Assembly (NCBI GenBank): GCA_947086925.1
Contig: CAMUAL010000033.1
Coordinates: 1 to 16,818, forward strand
DNA from: an uncultured Clostridia bacterium
Lineage (GTDB): Bacteria > Bacillota > Clostridia > Christensenellales > Pumilibacteraceae
Reading direction: 5' to 3'
Length of the DNA stretch: 16,818 nt
In this document: positions 7,757-14,487 of the stretch, piece by piece
Position numbering within the stretch: the stretch's first letter is position 1
Layout: every line of letters begins with the position of its first letter
The notes under the pieces: model-generated
What the model saw: only the letters and a program-made list of their open reading frames with translations
Databases searched by the model: none
Told to the model about the DNA's origin: nothing
Translations under genes and position numbers: made by a program

Positions 7757-8467
7757 TTACTGAAATACCGTGCGACTTACTTCTATGTTGTTTTTGTTGA
7801 ACACCGACAAATTGTCGTCTGTATCAATGGATGCAAGCGCAACGTCTTTAATATGCGCTATGCCTTGCATTTTAAGGCTGTTTTCAAGCCACTGACGGTT
7901 TTTTCCGAATGCCTTTAAATTGCCGTACAGAATTTTACCGTCTATTATCACATCGGCACGAATGCTGTCATCGTCCACTTCGTTTCCTTCGTCCTCGTTG
8001 GTTGCGGGACGCGCGGTTGCCTTTGGCATAACCGACACGTTCCCGTTGGTTTCAAGTATTGCATAATTGATTTCGGTAATATCGAAATAGCCCTGACTAC
8101 GGAGTTCGCGCATCATATCGTTCACCGAAAACCGAGCTTTTTTAAGTCCCTTATACAGAATTTTACCCTTTGCGATTATGAATATCGGGTTGCCCTCTAA
8201 CACTCTGCGACAAAACATGCTTTTTTGCGACAGAAACGAGAATAAAGCTCCGCTCAGCATGAACAGCGCAAGCGCTATCGTGCTTGCCCATATCGATACG
8301 TCTTGGTCAACACACATTACGGCGGCAACACTGCCTGCTGTTATACCTATAACGTAATCGAAAAAACTTAACTGCGAAATCTGCTTTGTGCCGTCTATTT
8401 TGGTTAAAATAAGCAAAACGATTATTGTAAACAAAGTGCGCAGGGTTATTTCAAGATAAATATTCAT
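7757..8467 (-). CDS. DUF421 / YetF-like membrane protein
   Basis: The 236-residue protein has three N-terminal hydrophobic segments (about residues 5-22, 35-52 and 62-80) and a cytosolic domain with FFDYVIGITAGS, FSVNDMMRELR and a second half starting VIIDGKILYGNL, as in DUF421 proteins such as YetF. In Bacillus, YetF-like proteins and the related 2Duf protein of a mobile spoVA operon affect inner spore membrane permeability and resistance. A place at the head of a spoVA cluster therefore fits. The residues around 145-170 form an acidic, probably flexible insert. The ATG at 8467 has AAGGAGTG upstream. The exact biochemical role is unknown. Confidence 0.9.
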   Translation of the reverse strand: MNIYLEITLRTLFTIIVLLILTKIDGTKQISQLSFFDYVIGITAGSVAAVMCVDQDVSIWASTIALALFMLSGALFSFLSQKSMFCRRVLEGNPIFIIAKGKILYKGLKKARFSVNDMMRELRSQGYFDITEINYAILETNGNVSVMPKATARPATNEDEGNEVDDDSIRADVIIDGKILYGNLKAFGKNRQWLENSLKMQGIAHIKDVALASIDTDDNLSVFNKNNIEVSRTVFQ

Positions 8468-8494
8468 TTTACACTCCTTGAAAAATTACAAATA

Positions 8495-8525
8495 TAGTAT
8501 TGCGCGTCTTTTTCTATTTTTATGC
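8495..8525 (-). promoter_or_regulatory. Possible sigma-G promoter of the DUF421-spoVA cluster
   Basis: The minus strand carries GCATA (8521-8525) and, 19 bases later, AATACTA (8495-8501). These resemble the sigma-G elements GNATR and CATNNTA, although the spacing is a base or two longer than usual and the first -10 base differs. It lies between the rny terminator and the first gene, where a forespore promoter for spoVA genes would be expected. No good sigma-A promoter is seen in this gap. Confidence 0.4.
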
Positions 8526-8537
8526 TTTTCGGCGAAT

Positions 8538-8570
8538 AACAAAAAACCGCTCGGGTATTCCGAGCGGTTT
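8538..8570 (-). terminator. Intrinsic terminator of rny
   Basis: A perfect 11-bp stem, AAACCGCTCGG with CCGAGCGGTTT (8544-8554 and 8560-8570), has a 5-base loop. On the minus strand it is followed by a run of T broken by one G. It lies 18 bases after the rny stop and separates rny from the sporulation cluster. Confidence 0.92.
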
Positions 8571-8588
8571 GTGATTTTAAGCGTTAAA

Positions 8589-10202
8589 TTATTTTGCGTA
8601 TTCTACGCTTCTGAGTTCGCGAATTACGTTTACTTTTATCTGACCGGGATATTCCATTTCGCTTTCGATTTTCTTTGCAATATCTTTTGCCATAAATACG
8701 GTTGCGTTGTCGTTTACTACTTCGGGCTTGACGATTATGCGAACTTCCCGTCCTGCCTGCATAGCAAACGATTTTTCCACGCCGTTAAAGCTGTTTGCGA
8801 TTTCTTCGAGTTTTTCAAGACGCTTAACGTAATTATCGAGCGATTCTCTTCTTGCTCCGGGGCGCGCTCCGCTTATTGCATCGGCGCACTGAACTATAAC
8901 CGCTTCAACCGATTGAGGCTCTATGTCGTTGTGGTGAGCGGCAATACAGTGAATAACTTCTTTGCTTTCTTTGTACTTTTTGGCAAGGTCGGCACCGATT
9001 GTAATGTGCGTTCCTTCTACCTCGTGATCCACCGCTTTTCCTATATCGTGCAGTAGTCCCGCACGTTTGGACAGTTTCACATCGGCTCCGAGCTCCGCGG
9101 CCATTAAGCCGGCAAGATACGAAACTTCCAACGAATGTTTTAACACGTTCTGCCCGTAGCTTGTACGGTATTTAAGACGTCCCAAAAGCTTTACAAGGTC
9201 GGGATGAAGTCCGAACACATTCGCTTCGAAAGTGGCGTTTTCACCCGCCTCTTTAATTTGAGCCTCTATTTCCTTACGGGTCTTTTCAACCACTTCTTCG
9301 ATTCTTGCGGGATGGATGCGTCCGTCGGCGATAAGCTTTTCAAGCGTTATTCTTGCAACTTCGCGTCGTACAGGGTCAAAACCCGATAACACCACTGCTT
9401 CGGGGGTATCGTCGATAATAAGGTCAACGCCCGTAGCGTTTTCGAGTGCGCGTATGTTGCGCCCCTCTCTGCCTATTATTCTTCCCTTCATTTCGTCGTT
9501 GGGTAGGTTCACTACCGAAACGGTTATTTCGGCACTGTGGTCTACCGCACATCTCTGAACGGCGGTTGCCACTATTGCACGTGATTTTTTGTCGGCTTCT
9601 TCTTTTGCCGCCGCTTCGATTTCACGCACATATTTTGCGGCGTCACGTTTGGCGTCTTCTTCGATTTCCTGCAAAAGTTGTGCCTTTGCTTCCTCTCGGG
9701 TAAGCTGTGCCACCTTCTCGATTTCGGCGAGCATACGCTCGTGAGCGGAGTCTATTTCCGCTTTTTTGGCATCGAGATTTTTCTCTTTTTCCGTAAGCTG
9801 AGCTTTGATTTTTTCTACCGATTCGGATTTCTTATCAAGAGCTTCTTCTTTTTTGTCGAGCGCGTCTTCGCGTTGCGATATGCGCTGCTCGCTACGTTGT
9901 ACTTCGTTGCGTCGTTCTTCGAGTTTTCTGTCAAATTCCGTGCGAAGTTTTTGTATTTCTTCCTTTGCTTCGAGTATGGCTTCTTTCTGCTCGTTTTTAG
10001 CTTGCGCACGTAAGGCTTTTGCTTCGGCGTATGCGTCTTCGGTTATCTTATTTGCCGATTGTTTGGCGTCGCCGAGCTTCTTCTTTTGAATAAGAATATA
10101 TGCCGTTATGCCCAATGCAAAGCCTATTATAATTGCGATAATAGGCAAAACTATTGCGCACCACATAGGCGCAGTTGCAGAATAAAATACATTTAGCAAC
10201 AT
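8589..10202 (-). CDS. rny: Ribonuclease Y
   Basis: The 537-residue protein is of normal length for RNase Y, the membrane-anchored endoribonuclease that starts mRNA decay in many Firmicutes. It has one membrane segment at about residues 13-38, a long charged coiled coil at about 42-210, a KH RNA-binding domain at about 225-290 with GRIIGREGRN (240-249), and an HD domain with H356 and the catalytic pair H385-D386 in LLHDIGKA. The ATG at 10202 follows AAGGAGGT. It has its own promoter (10305-10333) and terminator (8538-8570), so it is a separate transcription unit, though read-through from recA is possible. The only GATC site in the window lies in this gene at 9026-9029. Confidence 0.98.
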   Translation of the reverse strand: MLLNVFYSATAPMWCAIVLPIIAIIIGFALGITAYILIQKKKLGDAKQSANKITEDAYAEAKALRAQAKNEQKEAILEAKEEIQKLRTEFDRKLEERRNEVQRSEQRISQREDALDKKEEALDKKSESVEKIKAQLTEKEKNLDAKKAEIDSAHERMLAEIEKVAQLTREEAKAQLLQEIEEDAKRDAAKYVREIEAAAKEEADKKSRAIVATAVQRCAVDHSAEITVSVVNLPNDEMKGRIIGREGRNIRALENATGVDLIIDDTPEAVVLSGFDPVRREVARITLEKLIADGRIHPARIEEVVEKTRKEIEAQIKEAGENATFEANVFGLHPDLVKLLGRLKYRTSYGQNVLKHSLEVSYLAGLMAAELGADVKLSKRAGLLHDIGKAVDHEVEGTHITIGADLAKKYKESKEVIHCIAAHHNDIEPQSVEAVIVQCADAISGARPGARRESLDNYVKRLEKLEEIANSFNGVEKSFAMQAGREVRIIVKPEVVNDNATVFMAKDIAKKIESEMEYPGQIKVNVIRELRSVEYAK

Positions 10203-10273
10203 ATTAAACCTCCTTTATATATTTTTTATATGGGTATAATACCATCGTGTTCGCATTCGATGATTTTATATAC

Positions 10274-10301
10274 AAGCAGATAAGTATTTTCTTATCCGCT
10301 T
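10274..10301 (-). other. Hairpin at the predicted 5' end of rny mRNA
   Basis: On the minus strand GCGGATAAG pairs with CTTATCTGC (one G-U pair, extendable by two A-T pairs) around a 6-base loop. The predicted start from the promoter at 10305-10333 is near 10297-10299, so the stem would lie at or next to the mRNA 5' end. The sequence after it is TTGTATATAAAA, which is poor as a terminator tail. A 5'-end structure is therefore as likely as a recA terminator. Confidence 0.6.
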
Positions 10302-10304
10302 AAT

Positions 10305-10333
10305 ATATTACAGTAGTCGTGGCGAAAAGTCAA
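10305..10333 (-). promoter_or_regulatory. Sigma-A-type promoter of rny
   Basis: TTGACT (10328-10333), a 17-base spacer and TAATAT (10305-10310) lie on the minus strand in the 163-base recA-rny gap. This gives an untranslated leader of about 95 bases before the rny ATG. Confidence 0.82.
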
Positions 10334-10365
10334 GCGATAAGCCCCCGCCGAGCGATTAAGCGTAT

Positions 10366-11472
10366 TTACTCGGTTGCTTCTTCTGATTTTTCCTTGTTGT
10401 CGACCGCAGTTTCGGAATCGGCAACGGGTGCACCGTCTTGTGATTTGTTCTTCTCGTCGGCAAGTTTTCTTATTTCCGCTTCTACCTGAGCAGCCATTTC
10501 GTGATTAGACTCCAAAAGCGTCATAAGCGCGTTTCTTCCCTGACAAATGCGTTCGCCGTTATAACCGAACCACGAGCCGCTTTTGGTGAACAGTTTATAT
10601 TCGAGTCCCAAATCTATTAACGAGCTTTCGCGCGAAATGCCTTTGCCGAATATGATGTCAAACTCTGCGGTTCTGAACGGAGGAGCAAGCTTGTTTTTAA
10701 CTACTTTAACTTTTGTGTGGTTGCCTACAACCTCGCCGCCCTCTTTAACGCCCTCTACTCTGCGCACGTCCAAACGAACGCTCGAATAGAATTTGAGTGC
10801 CTTACCGCCGGGTGTGGTTTCGGGATTACCGAACATTACTCCTACCTTTTCACGGAGCTGATTTATAAATATTATGCAGGTTTTCGACTTATTGCAAACG
10901 GATGTAAGTATTCTGAGAGCTTTGGACATAAGCCGAGCTTGCAGACCTATCTGACTGTCGCCCATTTCACCGTCGATTTCGGCTTTCGGCGTAAGAGCCG
11001 CTACCGAGTCTATAACAACAACATCAACGCCGCCGCTACGCACCAAAGCTTCGGCAATATCGAGTCCCTGCTCGCCGTTGTCGGGTTGCGATACGTAAAG
11101 ATTGTCGGTATCTATTCCGAGATTGCGAGCGTATACGGGGTCGAGTGCATGCTCTGCGTCGATAAACGCAACCGTGCCGCCCATTTTCTGAGCTTCGGCT
11201 ATAACGTGCAGACTGAGGGTCGTTTTACCGCTCGACTCGGGACCGTATATTTCCACTATTCTGCCGCGAGGAAGTCCGCCTATTCCTAAGGCAAGGTCTA
11301 CACTCAGACAGCCCGTGGGAATAACTTCCACGGCTGTAACCCGCGATTCGTTAAGCTTCATTATAGAGCCTTTGCCGTAGTTCTTTTCTATTTGCGCAAT
11401 AGCGGCGTCGAGAGCTTTTTTACGCTCCTCTTTGGTCATGTTGTAATCGATTATCGGTTTTCCTTTATCCAT
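10366..11472 (-). CDS. recA: Recombinase RecA
   Basis: The 368-residue protein is full length. RecA forms ATP-dependent filaments on single-stranded DNA for homologous strand exchange and triggers LexA cleavage in the SOS response. Walker A is GPESSGKTT (77-85) and Walker B is VVVIDS (151-156). The L1 region has GEMGDSQIGLQAR (a Q where many RecA proteins have H), and the L2 region has FINQLREKVGVMFGNPE (202-218). The C-terminus ends in an acidic tail. The ATG at 11472 has AAGGAGAA upstream. It starts 23 bases after cinA with no visible promoter or LexA box in the gap, so it is probably expressed as the last gene of the ftsK-rimO-pgsA-cinA-recA operon. Confidence 0.99.
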   Translation of the reverse strand: MDKGKPIIDYNMTKEERKKALDAAIAQIEKNYGKGSIMKLNESRVTAVEVIPTGCLSVDLALGIGGLPRGRIVEIYGPESSGKTTLSLHVIAEAQKMGGTVAFIDAEHALDPVYARNLGIDTDNLYVSQPDNGEQGLDIAEALVRSGGVDVVVIDSVAALTPKAEIDGEMGDSQIGLQARLMSKALRILTSVCNKSKTCIIFINQLREKVGVMFGNPETTPGGKALKFYSSVRLDVRRVEGVKEGGEVVGNHTKVKVVKNKLAPPFRTAEFDIIFGKGISRESSLIDLGLEYKLFTKSGSWFGYNGERICQGRNALMTLLESNHEMAAQVEAEIRKLADEKNKSQDGAPVADSETAVDNKEKSEEATE

Positions 11473-11495
11473 TATTTTCTCCTTGTATTAATCTT

Positions 11496-12590
11496 TTAAC
11501 CGTTGTTTTCGGTAATATCGGACTTAATCATATCTTCTCCGAGACGCTTGTACAAATGGTACAGTGCGGTTTTAACTCCGCTTTGTATAACCTCTTGTCT
11601 GTCACCGTCGAACTTATACGGGTAAATATCGATGTTGTTTTTATCTCCTACCGCTATGTAACATACACCCGTTTCGTTTGGTTTTTCCGAGGTAGGACCC
11701 GCATTTCCCGTGGTTGCGATAACGTAATCGTATTTGCCGTCCATCAGAAGGTTTGCCGCCATTTCGTAAGCGGTTTCTATGCTTACCGCACCGTAATTAT
11801 CGAGTATATTTTGCGATACCCTTAACCGCTCGTGCTTGACGGAGTTGTCGTAACACACAATGCTCTCTTTAAGCGATTTGCTTATTCCCGCGAATTTTAC
11901 GAGCGATGCCGCAATGTTTCCGCCCGTAAACGATTCGGCAAGTCCGAGCGTCTTGTTGTTTTTCATGAGCATTTCGGCGGTTTTTTCGGATATATCTATA
12001 TCGCGGTACGAATATGTGCAGTCTTTCAGAATATCGGTGATACCCGCCAAAAATTCGCGCACGGTGTCTTTTTGAGTTTTGTTGGAATAGCGCACCAAAA
12101 CGGTACATTCGGGCGGTTCGGAAAATATTTTCACCGAAATTTTATTACGGTTTTTTATAAAATCTTTAAGAGCGATTTTAAGTTGCTGTTCGGTTTTTCC
12201 TATCGTGCGAAACACGTTTGTTGCGTAAAAGGTTTTCGAACGCGTGTTAAGCATAGGAATAAGCGTTTCCGTTATAAATCCGTCGGTACATTCGCCGCAT
12301 ACCGCGCACGGCGTGTCGCCGAGCAAAAAAGTAGAAAGTTTATTGTTAAGCTCGTATTTGCTGTTTACGGCATCATAAAAAGAATCGGCATCGCCGCAAA
12401 CAAGCACGGCGTTTGTTCTGCCACGTAGAAAATCAAACGATTCGGATATTTTTTCGGTATCCGATATGCTAAGCGAGTATTCGACAAAATATCCGCACTT
12501 GCCGAGTTCGTACGAAATCTTATTCAAGTCGGAAACTTTACTGTCCGAAATACATTCGCCTTTGGAGATTTGCAGTATTCCTACGTTCAT
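11496..12590 (-). CDS. cinA: CinA-family protein with divergent N-terminal domain
   Basis: The C-terminal domain (about residues 203-350) is a clear CinA/PncC nicotinamide-nucleotide amidohydrolase domain. It has ESFTGG (219-224, with S220 as the likely nucleophile), AGISKSLKESIVCYDNSVK, GAVSIETAYEMA and TTGNAGPT. The family deamidates NMN in pyridine-nucleotide recycling. The N-terminal half (1-200) aligns in outline with the COG1058/MoCF-like domain of CinA but lacks its GxELLxG and GGLGPTxDD signatures. At 364 residues it is shorter than the usual 410 or so. A C95-x2-C98-x2-C101 cluster is present. The ATG at 12590 is one base after the pgsA stop, with AAAGGA as a modest ribosome binding site. 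The cinA-recA pairing is common in Firmicutes. Confidence 0.88.
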   Translation of the reverse strand: MNVGILQISKGECISDSKVSDLNKISYELGKCGYFVEYSLSISDTEKISESFDFLRGRTNAVLVCGDADSFYDAVNSKYELNNKLSTFLLGDTPCAVCGECTDGFITETLIPMLNTRSKTFYATNVFRTIGKTEQQLKIALKDFIKNRNKISVKIFSEPPECTVLVRYSNKTQKDTVREFLAGITDILKDCTYSYRDIDISEKTAEMLMKNNKTLGLAESFTGGNIAASLVKFAGISKSLKESIVCYDNSVKHERLRVSQNILDNYGAVSIETAYEMAANLLMDGKYDYVIATTGNAGPTSEKPNETGVCYIAVGDKNNIDIYPYKFDGDRQEVIQSGVKTALYHLYKRLGEDMIKSDITENNG

Positions 12591-12591
12591 G

Positions 12592-13188
12592 TTATCCTTT
12601 TAATACGTTACGATTTTTGTTAATGTAGTTGAAACCGGAAATTATCGCCATTACGGTTGCAAGCGCAAGCAGTATGAGCCCCGCGTAATATATTCCGTCG
12701 CCTATCAGCATATAATTAAAACTTTCCTCTTCTATAACAGGCAGGCATGCGTAAATATCGGTTATCGGCAATAAAAGTATAAGAGCACACATTTGCAATA
12801 CCGTTTTGATTTTACCCAATTTATCGGCGGGGAGTATTACGTTTTTCGCGCTTGCTATAATTCTGAAACCGCTGACAACAAGCTCGCGGCACATTATAAT
12901 CATGGCGCAAATCGCAACTCCTATCTGAAACGCTCCGTTATACAGTACTACGGCAAACAGTGCGCACGAAACGAGCATTTTATCGGCAATCGGGTCTAAA
13001 AATTTGCCTAAGTCGGTTACGAGATTTTTTTTGCGTGCAATGTAACCGTCAAGAAAATCGGTTGCGCTTGCAAGCATGAATATAACGGTTGCGACAATGC
13101 AGTGATACTGAAAGTTCACAAAGAACAGCACGACGAATACGGGTATAAGCAATATTCGCACTATCGTTATTTTGGTGGGAAGATTCAT
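12592..13188 (-). CDS. pgsA: CDP-diacylglycerol--glycerol-3-phosphate 3-phosphatidyltransferase
   Basis: The 198-residue membrane protein makes phosphatidylglycerophosphate from CDP-diacylglycerol and glycerol 3-phosphate, the committed step to phosphatidylglycerol and cardiolipin. The CDP-alcohol phosphotransferase signature is complete: D44, D47-G48, A51-R52, G61, D65 and D69 in DFLDGYIARKK and LGKFLDPIADK. About five or six hydrophobic segments surround it. The N-terminus MNLPTKITIVRILLIP is typical of PgsA. The ATG at 13188 directly follows the rimO TGA. An AGGAGA stretch 11-12 bases upstream, inside rimO, is the likely ribosome binding site. Confidence 0.97.
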   Translation of the reverse strand: MNLPTKITIVRILLIPVFVVLFFVNFQYHCIVATVIFMLASATDFLDGYIARKKNLVTDLGKFLDPIADKMLVSCALFAVVLYNGAFQIGVAICAMIIMCRELVVSGFRIIASAKNVILPADKLGKIKTVLQMCALILLLPITDIYACLPVIEEESFNYMLIGDGIYYAGLILLALATVMAIISGFNYINKNRNVLKG

Positions 13189-14487
13189 TCAGACTTTTTC
13201 TCCTAAAAGGTCATAACCGTCGTATCCGGTTATTTTTATGTTGTAATATTCTCCCGCATCTACGAAATCGGCGGTGAAATACACTTTTGTATCTATATCG
13301 GGAGCATCGAATTGGGTGCGTCCGACAAACAAGTTTCTGTTGTAATCTATGTCTTCGTATAAAACCTTTAAGGTCTTACCTATCATGGCTTTGTTGAGTT
13401 TTTCTCGGTTGCCAAGATGCAACCTACCTATTGCGTCTACCCTTTCGGCTTTTGTCTTTTTTGCAATTTGACCTTTTAATTTAGCCGCAGGCGTACCGTC
13501 CTCTTTGCTGTAAGCGAATACGCCCACATGCTCGGGTGCGCAACGTCCGATAAAGTCGTATAGCGATTTAAAGTTTTCTTCCGACTCTTGCGGGAATCCT
13601 ACCATAACCGTAGTGCGAATCGCAATGCCGCGCGTTTTAAGCTTATTGAACAGTTCTTCTATTTGTGCTCCGCGACTTCGCCTGTTCATAAGCTTTAAAA
13701 CAGAATCGTCGAAATGCTGAATGGGTATATCCATATACTTTGCTACTTTCGGGTTGCTTGCTACTTCGTTAATAAGTTCGTCGGTAACAAGCTCCGGATA
13801 GCAATACATAAGGCGCAAAGTATGTATATCGGTTTTGCTCAGTTCGCGTATAAGCTCCGTAAGCTTACTTTTTCCGTACAAATCGGCGCCGTATGCGGTA
13901 ACGTCTTGTGCAACCAAAATAAGTTCTTTAACGCCTTGCTCGGCTAATTCCCGAGTTTCGTCTTTAAGCGACTCTATCGTGCGGCTACGATATGCGCCGC
14001 GTATCGACGGAATAGTACAGAAGGTGCATTTATTGTTACAACCGTCCGCGATTTTAAGGTATGCATAGTGCAAAGGCGTGGTTATAATGCGTTCCGATTT
14101 GTTGCGTTCGCCGTTTGGCGTTTCGCATTTTTCGCCGTAAAGCGATGCTATAAGCTCGTTGATTTTATCGTAGTCGTTTGTTCCCAAAAAACAATCCACT
14201 TCGGGAAGCCCCGTTTGCAACTCGCTCATGTGCTTTTGCGGCAGACATCCAGTAACGATAATTTTTTCGCATTTGTCCGATTTGTAACCTGCCGCCGCCA
14301 AAATGACGTCGATTGACTCTTTGCGTGCGGCTTCTATAAAAGCGCAGGTGTTGATTATAAGTATTTGCGCGTCGCTATAATCGTTTGTAACGTCGAATCC
14401 GCCGAGCCGTAAATTATAAAGCATGTTTTCGGTATCGACTCTGTTTTTGTCGCATCCGAGTGTAATGACGCCTACGCTTTTTTTCAT
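13189..14487 (-). CDS. rimO: Ribosomal protein uS12 methylthiotransferase RimO
   Basis: The 432-residue radical SAM enzyme adds a methylthio group to a conserved aspartate of ribosomal protein S12. The N-terminal UPF0004 domain binds one iron-sulfur cluster through C12 (TLGCDKNRVDTE), C48 (NTCAFIEAARKES) and C81 (VTGCLPQ). The radical SAM domain has C150-x3-C154-x2-C157. A TRAM domain forms the C-terminus from about residue 365. The S12-type motifs, including IPSIRGAYRSR and QHFDDSVLKLMNRR, favour RimO over MiaB. The ATG at 14487 overlaps the ftsK stop by 4 bases (ATGA) and has only a weak ribosome binding site, so translational coupling is likely. Confidence 0.97.
   Translation of the reverse strand: MKKSVGVITLGCDKNRVDTENMLYNLRLGGFDVTNDYSDAQILIINTCAFIEAARKESIDVILAAAGYKSDKCEKIIVTGCLPQKHMSELQTGLPEVDCFLGTNDYDKINELIASLYGEKCETPNGERNKSERIITTPLHYAYLKIADGCNNKCTFCTIPSIRGAYRSRTIESLKDETRELAEQGVKELILVAQDVTAYGADLYGKSKLTELIRELSKTDIHTLRLMYCYPELVTDELINEVASNPKVAKYMDIPIQHFDDSVLKLMNRRSRGAQIEELFNKLKTRGIAIRTTVMVGFPQESEENFKSLYDFIGRCAPEHVGVFAYSKEDGTPAAKLKGQIAKKTKAERVDAIGRLHLGNREKLNKAMIGKTLKVLYEDIDYNRNLFVGRTQFDAPDIDTKVYFTADFVDAGEYYNIKITGYDGYDLLGEKV

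Noticed and set aside
8478..9056. Plus-strand open frame of 192 codons, rich in F, Y and C
   Set aside because: It is antisense to the rny HD domain and crosses the rny terminator. Its composition is that of a reversed coding strand.
10225..10240. Palindrome GGGTATAATACC before rny
   Set aside because: The arms leave almost no loop, so it would not fold well as RNA. It may only be chance A+T-rich sequence in the leader.
10717..11289. Plus-strand open frame of 190 codons
   Set aside because: It is fully antisense to the conserved recA core, with no initiation signal and no family likeness.
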